Shown here piece after piece: positions 42,414-50,946 of a DNA stretch of 64,000 bases. The notes below the pieces were generated by a model, which worked only from the letters and a program-made list of their open reading frames with translations, did no database searches and had not been told where the DNA came from. The translations under genes were made by a program, and so were the position numbers. This stretch comes from Neobacillus cucumis (GTDB taxonomy: Bacteria > Bacillota > Bacilli > Bacillales_B > DSM-18226): the NCBI RefSeq assembly GCF_016107705.1, contig NZ_JAEHGC010000002.1, positions 372,001-436,000 on the forward strand. The letters are read 5' to 3'. How positions within the stretch are numbered: the stretch's first letter is position 1; each line of letters opens with the position of its first letter.

Positions 42414-43079
42414 ATGTCAGACCGTGAAGACCAGTTGGTTGGTGATTTTCCTTTTGTACCAAAACAAGAGCGTGCTCAGCAAAAAAGGAATGCTCTACTA
42501 GAAAGTGGTCATGCATTGTTTATTTCGAAGGGATATGAGCAAACCACCGCAAAGGAAATTGCCGCCAAAGCAGGGGTTGCTACAGGGACCTTTTATCGGT
42601 ATTTTTTAGATAAACGTCAATTATTGATGGCGCTATTAGAGGATAAAATTGAAAAACTTATGCCTCCTGAACCAAGCTGGGTAAACGGGAATCCTGAAAC
42701 CAGGTTAGCTGAACTGTTTGAAGCGCATGGGAATAGGTTGCAACGGCTTGGATTACATCGTGTTTTACCAGAATTATTATTAAAGGATCCGGAGCTTTCA
42801 GAGGTTATCGCTTCTGCAAAATTAAAAATTCACGGCAGAATCTATGCAGGATTGCAAAAGGCTTGTGAGAAGGGACTAACCTGGAAGGACTTAGATTTAA
42901 ACACGCTTACTTGGTCGATTATGCTGCTTGCTGAGAATACAACCGGTAAAGTGTTGGAATCAGGGGATACCGAGGAATATCATAAAACTGCTAAAGTAAT
43001 CTGTAGAATGGTTTTCCCTCCTGAGGTATTGAAAAAATTACAAAATGGCGAAAAGTACAAAGAAAATATAGAAAATTGA
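42414..43079 (+). CDS. TetR-family transcriptional regulator
   Basis: 221 residues. The N-terminal helix-turn-helix (about 20-70) reads LFISKGYEQTTAKEIAAKAG and ATGTFYRYFLDKRQLL, the standard TetR pattern; the ligand domain is not diagnostic. GAGGTG precedes ATG 42414. Two operator-like repeats lie directly upstream, and the alarmone synthetase gene follows 18 bases downstream, so both probably answer to the same signal. Confidence 0.88.
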   Translation: MSDREDQLVGDFPFVPKQERAQQKRNALLESGHALFISKGYEQTTAKEIAAKAGVATGTFYRYFLDKRQLLMALLEDKIEKLMPPEPSWVNGNPETRLAELFEAHGNRLQRLGLHRVLPELLLKDPELSEVIASAKLKIHGRIYAGLQKACEKGLTWKDLDLNTLTWSIMLLAENTTGKVLESGDTEEYHKTAKVICRMVFPPEVLKKLQNGEKYKENIEN

Positions 43080-43097
43080 GAGAGAGGGAGTTTTCGG

Positions 43098-43847
43098 TTG
43101 GAAATTGAACAATTCCTTAATATAAAAGAAATTAAAGAATTAAAGGTTGAATTAACACGTTTTATGATGGCTTATAAGTTTGCCTTGGATGAAATGAATA
43201 CAAAAATAAATATTCTACAGGATGAATTTAAATTTATTCATGACTATAACCCGATCGAGCATGTTAAGTCGCGGTTAAAATCACCGGAAAGTATATTAAA
43301 AAAGGTTTACCGCAAAGACTTCGATTTTACGTTAGACAGCATCAAGGAAAATATTAAGGATATTGCAGGAATAAGAATTACCTGCTCCTTCCGATCAGAT
43401 ATTTATGAAATAAGTAAGATGATTGCAAACCAAAAGGATGTTAGAGTTGTTGAATATAAAGATTACATTCAAAATCCAAAACCAAATGGCTATCAAAGCT
43501 TGCATCTTATTTTGGAAGTCCCGATCTTTATGTCTGACCGGGAGGAATTAGTTTATGTAGAAGTCCAAATCCGAACGATCGCAATGGATTTTTGGGCAAG
43601 TCTAGAGCATAAAATTTATTATAAGTATAATGAGGAAGTTCCAGAGAAAATGATTGTAGAGTTGAAGGAAGCTGCGACCATGGCTACTCATTTGGATCAA
43701 AAAATGGAACGACTTCACAAAGAAATATCGGTCATCAAAGAGGAGAATAAAAGAAAAGATGAGACTAGCATTTTTAATCTTGTTGGTCATCAATTCTCAA
43801 TTCCCATGTTAGAGACATTAATGGAAAAGGTCGGGGACCGAAAGTAA
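43098..43847 (+). CDS. Small alarmone synthetase (YwaC/SasA-like)
   Basis: 249 residues, about 40 longer than B. subtilis YwaC at the C-terminus. The synthetase domain shows NPIEHVKSRLKSPESIL, IKDIAGIRITCSF, KPNGYQSLHLILEVP and EVQIRTIAMDFWASLEHKIY, all shared with YwaC. It transfers pyrophosphate from ATP to GDP/GTP to make (p)ppGpp and has no hydrolase domain. TTG 43098 follows GGGAG at seven bases. In B. subtilis ywaC is induced by envelope stress; here it appears to be in an operon with a TetR regulator. Confidence 0.9.
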   Translation: MEIEQFLNIKEIKELKVELTRFMMAYKFALDEMNTKINILQDEFKFIHDYNPIEHVKSRLKSPESILKKVYRKDFDFTLDSIKENIKDIAGIRITCSFRSDIYEISKMIANQKDVRVVEYKDYIQNPKPNGYQSLHLILEVPIFMSDREELVYVEVQIRTIAMDFWASLEHKIYYKYNEEVPEKMIVELKEAATMATHLDQKMERLHKEISVIKEENKRKDETSIFNLVGHQFSIPMLETLMEKVGDRK

Positions 43848-43879
43848 AAGCACTTTTTTAAAAAGGTGCTTTTTTTTTG
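43847..43879 (+). terminator. Terminator after the alarmone synthetase
   Basis: AAAGCACCTTTTT-type hairpin: AAAGCACTTTTTT pairs with AAAAAGGTGCTTT (G-T included), then T8. Confidence 0.85.
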
Positions 43880-43932
43880 CTCATTAAAGGGAATTTTCCC
43901 ATATATAAATGGAAAATATTTTATTTTTTTGT

Positions 43933-43960
43933 TTGACAATTTACTATAGGGGGGTATAGT
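43933..43960 (+). promoter_or_regulatory. Promoter with CsoR-type copper operator
   Basis: TTGACA (43933-43938) and TATAGT (43955-43960) are 16 bases apart. Between and over them lies ACTATA-GGGGGG-TATAGT (43943-43960), an inverted repeat with the G-rich centre typical of CsoR operators. Copper should relieve repression. Confidence 0.75.
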
Positions 43961-44046
43961 ATATTGTGTATATAAGCAACACAAATTAAATAAATTTTAG
44001 CCGACGGGTTAGATTAAATACCAAATAATAGAAGGGAAGTAATGTA

Positions 44047-44880
44047 ATGAAAAAATGGGCACTTGCGGCAGTAGTATATTTGCTCGTTATTATTGGCGGC
44101 TATTGGGTATACGATGCCAATTTTAAGACGGAAGCTAAGTCAACGATGGATATGATTCATGAATCACCGGTTTCAACAAGTGAAAGTCATGCCCATAATG
44201 ATTCAGAGTCTGGCGGCCACCATGAGAGTACAGGTACAGAAGCAGGAGAATTAAAACCAACCTTTAGCTATAAAGATGGCAAAATAGAAATCATCCTAAG
44301 GGATATGCAGGGTGATCCTGTTAATGACCTTGAAGTAAATCATGAAAAACTGATGCATTTAATTGTGGTGAATGAACATTTAGACAAGTATTATCACATC
44401 CACCCCAATGAAATCGGTCCAGGGAAGTTTGCAATTCCCTACCAATTAGCGGATGGTCCGTATAAAGCGTTTATTGATGTAAAGCTAAAGAATTTGAATT
44501 ATAAAGTAGAGCCTGTTCCCTTTACGGTTGGTAATTCCGTAGAAAATCACAGCCATCCTTCATTAGTACCTGACCAAACTTTTATTAAAACCATTGATGG
44601 AAAAACTGTAGAAATGAAAGTAAGTTCATTTGAAGATGGAAAACAAGTCACTCTACAGTTTAAATTGGATGAATCCACACTTGAGCCGTATTTAGGTGCT
44701 GCCGGTCACGTCGTCATCCTAAACGAAAATGCTGATCAATACTTGCATGTTCATCCAAAAGATGAAAGTAAACCGGTATTTGAAACCCAATTTGACCATC
44801 CCGGAATCTACAAAATTTGGGCAGAATTTAAACAGGCTGGAAAAGTTAGGGTGTTTCCATTTATAATTAAAGTTAAGTAA
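44047..44880 (+). CDS. His-rich membrane-anchored protein, copper-linked
   Basis: 277 residues. An uncleaved or signal-anchor helix (about 5-21) is followed by a His-rich segment (SESHAHNDSESGGHHEST) and two similar beta domains, each ending in a YHIHP/LHVHP motif (DKYYHIHPNEIG and DQYLHVHPKDES). The duplicated HxHP pairs look like surface metal sites. It is driven by a promoter with a CsoR-type operator and followed by csoR and copZ, so a role in extracytoplasmic copper binding or delivery is inferred. Not a characterised family to my knowledge. Confidence 0.7.
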   Translation: MKKWALAAVVYLLVIIGGYWVYDANFKTEAKSTMDMIHESPVSTSESHAHNDSESGGHHESTGTEAGELKPTFSYKDGKIEIILRDMQGDPVNDLEVNHEKLMHLIVVNEHLDKYYHIHPNEIGPGKFAIPYQLADGPYKAFIDVKLKNLNYKVEPVPFTVGNSVENHSHPSLVPDQTFIKTIDGKTVEMKVSSFEDGKQVTLQFKLDESTLEPYLGAAGHVVILNENADQYLHVHPKDESKPVFETQFDHPGIYKIWAEFKQAGKVRVFPFIIKVK

Positions 44881-44929
44881 ATACTCTGGATAATAGAACT
44901 GGATGTCAAACTATTTCCTTACTTTTACT

Positions 44930-44949
44930 ATACCGGGGTATGATATAAT
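44930..44949 (+). promoter_or_regulatory. CsoR-type operator and -10 of csoR
   Basis: ATACC-GG-GGTAT (44930-44941) is an inverted repeat of CsoR type, immediately followed by TATAAT (44944-44949). It predicts autoregulation of csoR-copZ. Confidence 0.7.
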
Positions 44950-44971
44950 ATCCAAAAAGGAGGGCGTGCGG

Positions 44972-45322
44972 ATGTCTGGTGAAAACAATTATAATGAAGA
45001 ATTAATAATGGATGATGCGTGCTGCGCTTCAGAAGGCAGCCACAGAAAAAGCCATCATTCAGATAAAGTAAAAAACAATCTCGTAACACGTCTCAATCGG
45101 ATTGAGGGCCAGATACGTGGAATTAAAGGATTGATTGAAAAAGATACCTATTGTGATGATGTAATTACGCAAATTTCCGCAACCCAATCAGCCCTAAATA
45201 GTGTTGCAAAGATTTTACTAGAGGGACATTTAAAAAGCTGTGTCATTGAAAGGATTCAAGAAGGGGACATGGAAGTTCTTGATGAGGTTCTTGTAACGAT
45301 TCAAAAATTAATGAAAAAATAA
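44972..45322 (+). CDS. csoR: Copper-sensing repressor CsoR
   Basis: 116 residues from ATG 44972 with AAGGAGG upstream; a longer frame from 44903 would cover the operator. The all-helical CsoR fold has LVTRLNRIEGQIRGIKGLIE and the copper triad Cys61, His86, Cys90 (TYCDD, EGHLKSC). Cu(I) binding releases the operator. The N-terminal extension contains DDACCASEGSH, an additional Cys/His cluster. copZ starts 14 bases after the stop. Confidence 0.92.
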   Translation: MSGENNYNEELIMDDACCASEGSHRKSHHSDKVKNNLVTRLNRIEGQIRGIKGLIEKDTYCDDVITQISATQSALNSVAKILLEGHLKSCVIERIQEGDMEVLDEVLVTIQKLMKK

Positions 45323-45336
45323 TGGAGGATTCTAAA

Positions 45337-45543
45337 ATGGAAAATATTACCTTAAGTGTGAAAGGAATGTCTTGCGGCCATTGTGTGAAAGCAGTAGAAG
45401 GGAGTGTAGGAGAGCTCCAAGGTGTTAAACAGGTAAAAGTCCATCTTGATAATGGCACAGTTGATGTTGAATTCGACCAAAATGTCATTAACCTTAGCAA
45501 AATTAAAGAAACCATTGATGATCAAGGATATGATGTGGTTTAA
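45337..45543 (+). CDS. copZ: Copper chaperone CopZ
   Basis: 68 residues from ATG 45337; GGAGG (45324-45328) is eight bases upstream, so the in-frame ATG 45322 is not needed. The heavy-metal-associated domain has GMSCGHC with Cu-binding Cys13 and Cys16. It carries Cu(I) in the cytoplasm, normally to the P-type ATPase CopA, but no copA follows here; the next element is a TPP riboswitch. Confidence 0.92.
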   Translation: MENITLSVKGMSCGHCVKAVEGSVGELQGVKQVKVHLDNGTVDVEFDQNVINLSKIKETIDDQGYDVV

Positions 45544-45628
45544 GTCTCTATAAAAAATAAACATATAATGCTAGCATATTAAAACACTTCTGTTATAATG
45601 AGTATGGAAATAAACTTCATACATTAAA

Positions 45629-45716
45629 TGTAGGGGAGCCGGTGTTGCCGGTTGAGAGTTCGTTCTAAAAACGATAACCCTTGGAACCTGATCTGGGTAA
45701 TACCGGCGGAGGGAAC
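45629..45716 (+). promoter_or_regulatory. TPP riboswitch
   Basis: The conserved thiamine pyrophosphate aptamer parts occur in order: GGGGAGCC at 45633-45640, GGTTGAGAG near 45650-45658, ACCCTTGGAACCTGATCTGG at 45677-45696, and ACCGGCGGAGGGAAC at about 45702-45716. It controls the transporter genes that follow. Confidence 0.95.
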
Positions 45717-45748
45717 ATATTCTTAAACAAATAAGTTGTTTGCCAATA

Positions 45749-45793
45749 TGCACTCGAGGTTCTAAGAGCCCGGGTGCTTTATTTGTTTTTTGG
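45749..45793 (+). terminator. Riboswitch expression-platform terminator
   Basis: GCACTCGAG pairs with CCCGGGTGC (one G-T, one mismatch) around TTCTAAGAG, followed by a T-rich run. It should form when TPP is bound and stop transcription before the transporter genes. Confidence 0.7.
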
Positions 45794-45897
45794 GAAATTT
45801 TTTTCTATTATGCTTATAGCAACCGGATTGTTTCTCATAGGCAATTCTAGTTTTGTTTCCAACAGATTCGGATTATACATATGGGGGAATAAAGAAA

Positions 45898-46890
45898 ATG
45901 AAAAAGTTGTTTGTTCTACTACTTACCGTTTTTCTGATTGCTGGCTGCAGCAGTAAAAAAGAGACAGATACGGCTAAGGAAAATACGAAAAAGCTTAAAA
46001 AGATTACGGTCGTTCTTGACTGGACGCCAAACACAAATCATACAGGGCTTTATGTGGCAAAAGCAAAGGGATATTTTAAGAATCAAGGCTTGGATGTTGA
46101 CATCATTCAGCCGGGAGAAACAGGTGCTGATCAGCTTGTTGCATCTGGAAAAGCGGATTTTGGCGTTGGCTATCAAGAGGGTGTCACGCAGGCACGTGTC
46201 CAGGGTGTTCCGCTTGTATCCATTGCTGCGGTTATCCAGCACAATACATCGGGATTTGCTTCGCCCGATGACAAAAATATTAAAGCACCAAAAGACTTTG
46301 AAGGAAAAACATATGGAGGATGGGGTTCTCCTGTTGAAAAGTCCGTCATTACTTCTTTAATGGATAAAGAACATGCCGATGCAAATAAAGTAAAAATCAT
46401 TAATATGGGAGATACAGATTTTTTCACTGCTGTGAAAAGAGATGTTGATTTTGCCTGGATTTATTACGGCTGGACCGGTGTAGAGGCAGAGCTTCGCCAT
46501 CAAAAAATCAACATGATCTACCTTACTGATTATTCTAAGAAACTTGACTATTATACACCAGTTTTAGAAACAAACGAAAAGATGATTGCCAATAATCCTG
46601 ATACGGTTAAAGCCTTTTTAAAGGCAGCATCAGAAGGATATGGATTTGCAATTAAAAACCCGGATCAAGCAGCAGATATTCTCATCAAGGCAGCACCAGA
46701 TTTAGATCCAAAGCTTGTCAAGGCAAGTCAGAAATGGCTATCACCTAAGTACCAGGATGATGCGTCTCAGTGGGGAATACAAAAAAAGACTGTTTGGGAA
46801 AACTATGCTTCATGGATGTATGACCATAAACTTCTTGATAAAAAACTGGATGCCGAAAAAGCATTCACGAATGAATTTTTACCAAAATAA
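45898..46890 (+). CDS. ABC transporter substrate-binding lipoprotein (ThiY-like)
   Basis: 330 residues from ATG 45898 (GGGGG about ten bases upstream). Lipobox LIAGC with Cys17. The NMT1/THI5-like fold shows VVLDWTPNTNHTGLYVAKAK at the start and ADFGVGYQEG, typical of ThiY, which binds formylaminopyrimidine, a thiamine breakdown product salvaged by Bacillus. TPP riboswitch control agrees. It is the first gene of a tightly packed operon with a thiamine-binding-like protein, permease and ATPase. Confidence 0.9.
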   Translation: MKKLFVLLLTVFLIAGCSSKKETDTAKENTKKLKKITVVLDWTPNTNHTGLYVAKAKGYFKNQGLDVDIIQPGETGADQLVASGKADFGVGYQEGVTQARVQGVPLVSIAAVIQHNTSGFASPDDKNIKAPKDFEGKTYGGWGSPVEKSVITSLMDKEHADANKVKIINMGDTDFFTAVKRDVDFAWIYYGWTGVEAELRHQKINMIYLTDYSKKLDYYTPVLETNEKMIANNPDTVKAFLKAASEGYGFAIKNPDQAADILIKAAPDLDPKLVKASQKWLSPKYQDDASQWGIQKKTVWENYASWMYDHKLLDKKLDAEKAFTNEFLPK

Positions 46891-47195
46891 TGGAGGGGTT
46901 TCACATGGCAAATGCCTTAGTGAGCATTCAAATTATACCGAAAACAAAGGATGGAGAAGATGTTATTCCTTATGTGGATGAAGCCATCCGTATTATTGAT
47001 GAATCAGGAGTAAAATATCAGGTTCATCCTTTGGAGACCACGATGGAAGGTAAGCTTGAACATTTATTTAGTGTTATCACCAAAATGAATGAGCGCATGA
47101 TGGAAATTGGCAGCAAAAACGTGATTTCGCAAATTAAGGTATTGTATCAGCCGTCAGGAATTACGATGGATCAATTAACGGAGAAGTATCGCTAA
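46890..47195 (+). CDS. MTH1187/YkoF-family thiamine-binding-like protein
   Basis: 101 residues (ATG 46905 is an equally good start with GGAGG upstream). The ferredoxin-like DUF77 pattern is clear: ALVSIQIIPKTKDGEDVIPY, YQVHPLETTMEGKLEHLFSV and ISQIKVLYQP. Family members bind thiamine or its precursors and often accompany thiamine transporters. It overlaps the ThiY-like gene end by one base and precedes the permease by one base, so it may act as a cytoplasmic acceptor or sensor for the transporter. Confidence 0.8.
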   Translation: MEGFHMANALVSIQIIPKTKDGEDVIPYVDEAIRIIDESGVKYQVHPLETTMEGKLEHLFSVITKMNERMMEIGSKNVISQIKVLYQPSGITMDQLTEKYR

Positions 47196-47196
47196 A

Positions 47197-47964
47197 ATGA
47201 AGAAACTGCTTTTAAAAGGGTGGAGACCAGTGTTGGTTCTCCTCCTTTTGTTCGTGATATGGGAAATGATTGTAAAGACCGCAAAAATCGAGGAGTGGCT
47301 GCTGCCGGCACCATCGAAGATTTTTACTGAAGCCATCCGCGGCTGGAGCGAATTTTACCCGGATTTATTCTCGACAACAAAAATTGCTTTATTTGGTTTT
47401 GTAATCGGTGCGGTGATTGGTTTAGTGGTGGCGGTGATTCTTTATTTAATTCCGGTTTTACGAGATTCATTTTATCCGTTACTCATTCTTTCCCAAAATG
47501 TACCGACCATTGTGCTTGCTCCGCTTTTAGTGATTTGGTTCGGGTTTGGGCTGCTGCCGAAAATGATTGTGATTACACTAGTTTGCTTTTTTCCTATCAC
47601 TGTTGCGGCACTCGACGGTTTCAGGCAGACTCCCGCAGAATTAAGACATTATATGATGATGGCGGGGGCTTCGAAAACGCAGGTTTTTTGGAAATTGGAG
47701 TTTCCCTTTGCATTGCCCTCGATTTTTTCCGGCTTGAAAATTTCAGCAACCTATAGTGTGATGGGAGCCGTTATTTCTGAATGGCTTGGCGCAAAACAGG
47801 GGATTGGTGTCTATATGACAATGGCATCCTCATCATTTCGCACTGACCGTGTGTTTGTTGCGATTTTTGCGATTATGCTATTAAGCCTATTATTTTTCTT
47901 ATTAATAGTGTTGGTGGAACGCCGGGTTGTCCGCTGGCAGGTAAAAGGAGATGAGGGAAAATGA
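47197..47964 (+). CDS. ABC transporter permease (ThiX-like)
   Basis: 255 residues with six helices. The EAA-loop region DGFRQTPAELRHYMMMAGAS docks the ATPase. It resembles the SsuC/TauC/ThiX group of permeases. It starts one base after the preceding stop and overlaps the ATPase gene by four bases. Probable import channel for the pyrimidine bound by the ThiY-like protein. Confidence 0.88.
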   Translation: MKKLLLKGWRPVLVLLLLFVIWEMIVKTAKIEEWLLPAPSKIFTEAIRGWSEFYPDLFSTTKIALFGFVIGAVIGLVVAVILYLIPVLRDSFYPLLILSQNVPTIVLAPLLVIWFGFGLLPKMIVITLVCFFPITVAALDGFRQTPAELRHYMMMAGASKTQVFWKLEFPFALPSIFSGLKISATYSVMGAVISEWLGAKQGIGVYMTMASSSFRTDRVFVAIFAIMLLSLLFFLLIVLVERRVVRWQVKGDEGK

Positions 47965-48707
47965 GCCATCTTATGCTGAAAAAAGTATCGAAAAGCTTTG
48001 GTGCAAACGAGGTTATGGACGGGATGAATTTTTCCATCAAAAAGGATGAGTTTGTTTCTATCATTGGTCCTTCAGGCAGTGGAAAGAGTACGATTTTCAA
48101 TTTAATTGGCGGAATGCTGGCTCCAGATCACGGTCAAATCATGCTGGAAAATAAGGTCATTAACGGAATGCGTGGTTTGATTAGTTACATGCCGCAGACT
48201 CCCTCGCTGCTTCCGTGGAGGACCATCCTTGATAATGTGGTGCTTGGACAAGAGCTTCAAGGGAAAAAAGAAATCGGCAAGGCGAAGGAAATGCTTGAGA
48301 TTGCCGGTCTCGCGGATTATGAAAAAGCTTATCCGCATGAGCTATCCGGTGGGATGAAACAACGGGCGGCGTTTATCCGTGCTTTATTAAGTCCGCAAGC
48401 AGTAATTTGTTTGGATGAACCTTTTTCAGCCTTGGACGAATTGACCCGTTTTGAGATGCAAAAATGGCTGTTATCTGTGTGGGAGTCAAACAAAAGGACG
48501 GTTTTGTTTATTACCCATAATATTGAAGAAGCCTTGTATCTTTCCGACCGAATTCTTGTGTTATCGCAAAAGCCTTCGAAGGTAATCAGTGAAATAGAAG
48601 TCCCGTTTTCGAGGCCGCGGGACGCAAGCATCCTGTTGGAAGAGCCATTTTTGCAATGGAAACGGAAGGTTCATTTTACATTAACAGGGCAGGGAGGATT
48701 GCGATGA
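47961..48707 (+). CDS. ABC transporter ATPase (ThiZ-like)
   Basis: 248 residues. Walker A GPSGSGKST near 36, Q-loop YMPQTPSLLPWRT, signature LSGGMKQR, Walker B AVICLDEPFSALD and H-loop FITHNIEEAL are all intact. It energises the permease. ATG 47961 overlaps the permease stop (ATGA), and its own stop overlaps the TatD-like gene in the same way. Confidence 0.92.
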   Translation: MSHLMLKKVSKSFGANEVMDGMNFSIKKDEFVSIIGPSGSGKSTIFNLIGGMLAPDHGQIMLENKVINGMRGLISYMPQTPSLLPWRTILDNVVLGQELQGKKEIGKAKEMLEIAGLADYEKAYPHELSGGMKQRAAFIRALLSPQAVICLDEPFSALDELTRFEMQKWLLSVWESNKRTVLFITHNIEEALYLSDRILVLSQKPSKVISEIEVPFSRPRDASILLEEPFLQWKRKVHFTLTGQGGLR

Positions 48708-49474
48708 AAATGATCGATGCCCATATTCATTTAGATCATTATAAAGACGAAGAAATTCAGGTACTCATGGCTGATTCTAGTTTGATCGATGCTCTCGTTT
48801 CAGTTTCGTTTGATCTTGAATCCTGTAAAAGAAATCTGAAATTGGCCGGGAGGTTTAATAAAGTTAGACCTGCCTTCGGCTTTCATCCTGAGCAGCCGCT
48901 CCCCAGTGTCTATGAACAGGAGAAGCTTTTTCAGTGGATGGAGGAGCATCGAAAAGAGATGGTTGCCGTTGGAGAGGTTGGGCTTCCTTATTATACTCGG
49001 CTGGAAGGCAAAATTTCTAACAAGGAGTATGGGAAGTATATCGAGCTATTAGAGAATTTTATGCAAAGGGCAAAGGACTGGGAGAAACCGATTGTTCTTC
49101 ATGCCGTCTATGATGATGCTCCGATTGTTTGCGATTTGTTAGAAAAATATTCATTGACAAAAGCTCATTTTCATTGGTTTAAAGGAGACGAAAAGACAAT
49201 TGAAAGGATGATCGAAAACGGCTATTTCATTTCTCTCACACCGGATGTGGTGTATGAAGAGGAAATCCAGCAATTAGGATCAATCTATCCTTTGGAACAA
49301 ATGATGATTGAAACGGACGGACCATGGCCATTTGAAGGACCATTTGCAGGGAGAATGACTCATCCGAATATGATGGAAGAATCGATTCGTGTGATTGCCG
49401 AAATTAAAGGACTTTCAGTTGGAGAGGTTTCGGAAAAATTATTTGAAAATACGGTTTCGTTTTATCAAATTTAA
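48704..49474 (+). CDS. TatD-family metal-dependent hydrolase
   Basis: 256 residues from ATG 48704 (GGGAGG six bases upstream). The amidohydrolase-type TIM barrel has AHIHLDHY with the first metal His pair, AVGEVGLPYY with the bridging Glu, IVLHAVYDDA and KAHFHWFKGD His ligands, and IETDGPWPF with the final Asp. TatD proteins are often nucleases, but as the last gene of a TPP-regulated transporter operon it may deformylate or hydrolyse the imported pyrimidine (inference). Confidence 0.85.
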   Translation: MKMIDAHIHLDHYKDEEIQVLMADSSLIDALVSVSFDLESCKRNLKLAGRFNKVRPAFGFHPEQPLPSVYEQEKLFQWMEEHRKEMVAVGEVGLPYYTRLEGKISNKEYGKYIELLENFMQRAKDWEKPIVLHAVYDDAPIVCDLLEKYSLTKAHFHWFKGDEKTIERMIENGYFISLTPDVVYEEEIQQLGSIYPLEQMMIETDGPWPFEGPFAGRMTHPNMMEESIRVIAEIKGLSVGEVSEKLFENTVSFYQI

Positions 49475-49508
49475 AGCGTCTCAGCCTAAAAGGTGAGACG
49501 CATTTTTT
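49475..49508 (+). terminator. Terminator of the thiamine-precursor operon
   Basis: GCGTCTCA pairs with TGAGACGC, with CC/GG inside, followed by AT6. Confidence 0.85.
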
Positions 49509-50800
49509 CATTTGTAAGCCTTTTGTCCAAGTAATGTTTGGAGGTCGACGATTTCAAAACCTTTTCGAGTTAGTTCTTCAATGATGTGTGGCAGGGCTTT
49601 AGCTGTTTGTACTTTATCATCGTCCGAATGCATGAGGATGATGTCGCCATTTCGGATATTTTTCAAAACATTGTTTTCAATATTACTGCTTTCCATTTGC
49701 GACCAATCCAGTGTATCAATCGACCATAGAACAATCTTATAACCATTTTGTGTCGCGGTGGAGATAACAGTATTATTTACAGCGCCATAGGGTGGACGAA
49801 GCAATGCAGGTTTTTTACCAATTACTTCATATATCACCTCATCTGTTTGAGCCAAATCTGTTTTTATTTCCACAGCTTGACGTTTGCTTAAATCATGATG
49901 ATAGTAACTATGGCTTAGCACAAGATTTCCATTGGTATATGCCTTTTGGACAACCTCTGGATACTTTTTTACTTTCTCCCCGATAAAAAAGAAACTCCCT
50001 TTCACATGGTAGTTTGCCAACGTTTCAATAATGCTTGGTGTATTTAGAAGGTCAGGACCATCATCAAAGGTCAGTGCGACTCTTTTTCGGTTAGGGCCAT
50101 TAAGGAATACAGAATTTTGATGAATTTTTGCAATAGGAATCATTTGATTGCGCCAGTTCTGCATATTTTGCCAGGCTGTCTCCGATAAGTTTTTCGATAC
50201 CCCTTTTATCGGAAGGATATAGGGAGTGGTGGTAGTTGAGACTGCATCATTTGGACTTAATACGGAAATGTGATCGACCTTTCCAGTATTTTTTGGAATG
50301 ATGAAACGAAGTTCGATTTGCTGCGTGATTTTATAGCCATAGATTTGGTCGTCCTGATTGGTTCTTTGATAGTCTGGTTCGCCTAAAGTTTTTACGATTT
50401 GTTGGTAGGTTAGCTGATGAAGTTGCTCATCGTAAGAACGGATATCCACCAAAATATTTTTTGTGTTATATCCAAATACGGTGTGTTTTGCAGGGTAATT
50501 GGCATAATTTCTTCCTTCAACTTGATCGGTATTAGCAGCAGGGCCCCATTGCTTTATAACATCATTTATTGAATTTGTGTGTACAGCAAAATGGCTCGTA
50601 GGTATTTTACCTTCTTTGGCATGTTCCGTTATTTTTTCTAATAATGGGTACTTCGGTTCTTTATAATCTGGAGGGGTTACTTGGTGTTCTTCGGTATTTT
50701 TCCCAGTGTGTTCTTTAATGGGCTTTGAATCATCTTTTGCAAAAAGACTGCAGGCAGTTAGGGAGATCAGGCATAGAAAATATAGAAGAAATTTACTCAT
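49508..50800 (-). CDS. Polysaccharide deacetylase with YjgB-like domain
   Basis: 430 residues from ATG 50800 (AAGGAGG five bases upstream). Lipobox LTAC, so lipid-anchored. Residues about 70-195 resemble the YjgB/DUF4309 domain (VHTNSINDVIKQWGP, VFGYNTKNILVDIRSYD, LGEPDYQRTNQDD). The C-terminal NodB domain has TFDDGPD with the catalytic and metal Asp, LSHSYYHHD with the metal His pair, RPPYG and the LMHSDD end. It deacetylates a surface glycan such as peptidoglycan or chitooligomers. The domain pairing is uncommon. Confidence 0.88.
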   Translation of the reverse strand: MSKFLLYFLCLISLTACSLFAKDDSKPIKEHTGKNTEEHQVTPPDYKEPKYPLLEKITEHAKEGKIPTSHFAVHTNSINDVIKQWGPAANTDQVEGRNYANYPAKHTVFGYNTKNILVDIRSYDEQLHQLTYQQIVKTLGEPDYQRTNQDDQIYGYKITQQIELRFIIPKNTGKVDHISVLSPNDAVSTTTTPYILPIKGVSKNLSETAWQNMQNWRNQMIPIAKIHQNSVFLNGPNRKRVALTFDDGPDLLNTPSIIETLANYHVKGSFFFIGEKVKKYPEVVQKAYTNGNLVLSHSYYHHDLSKRQAVEIKTDLAQTDEVIYEVIGKKPALLRPPYGAVNNTVISTATQNGYKIVLWSIDTLDWSQMESSNIENNVLKNIRNGDIILMHSDDDKVQTAKALPHIIEELTRKGFEIVDLQTLLGQKAYK

Positions 50801-50946
50801 GTGAGCCTCCTTTGATGAGGATTCTTGTAACTCCATTTTACTTTTAAACAATGTCATAAAAAAGACAAATTTTCTAAAAAAGTAAGAAGGAATAATGAAT
50901 TTCAAAATTGAATAAAATATTATAAATATTCTGAAATTATTAAGGA

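Noticed and set aside
44903..44971. N-terminal extension of CsoR
   Set aside because: It would cover the CsoR operator and TATAAT box; ATG 44972 has a strong AAGGAGG site.
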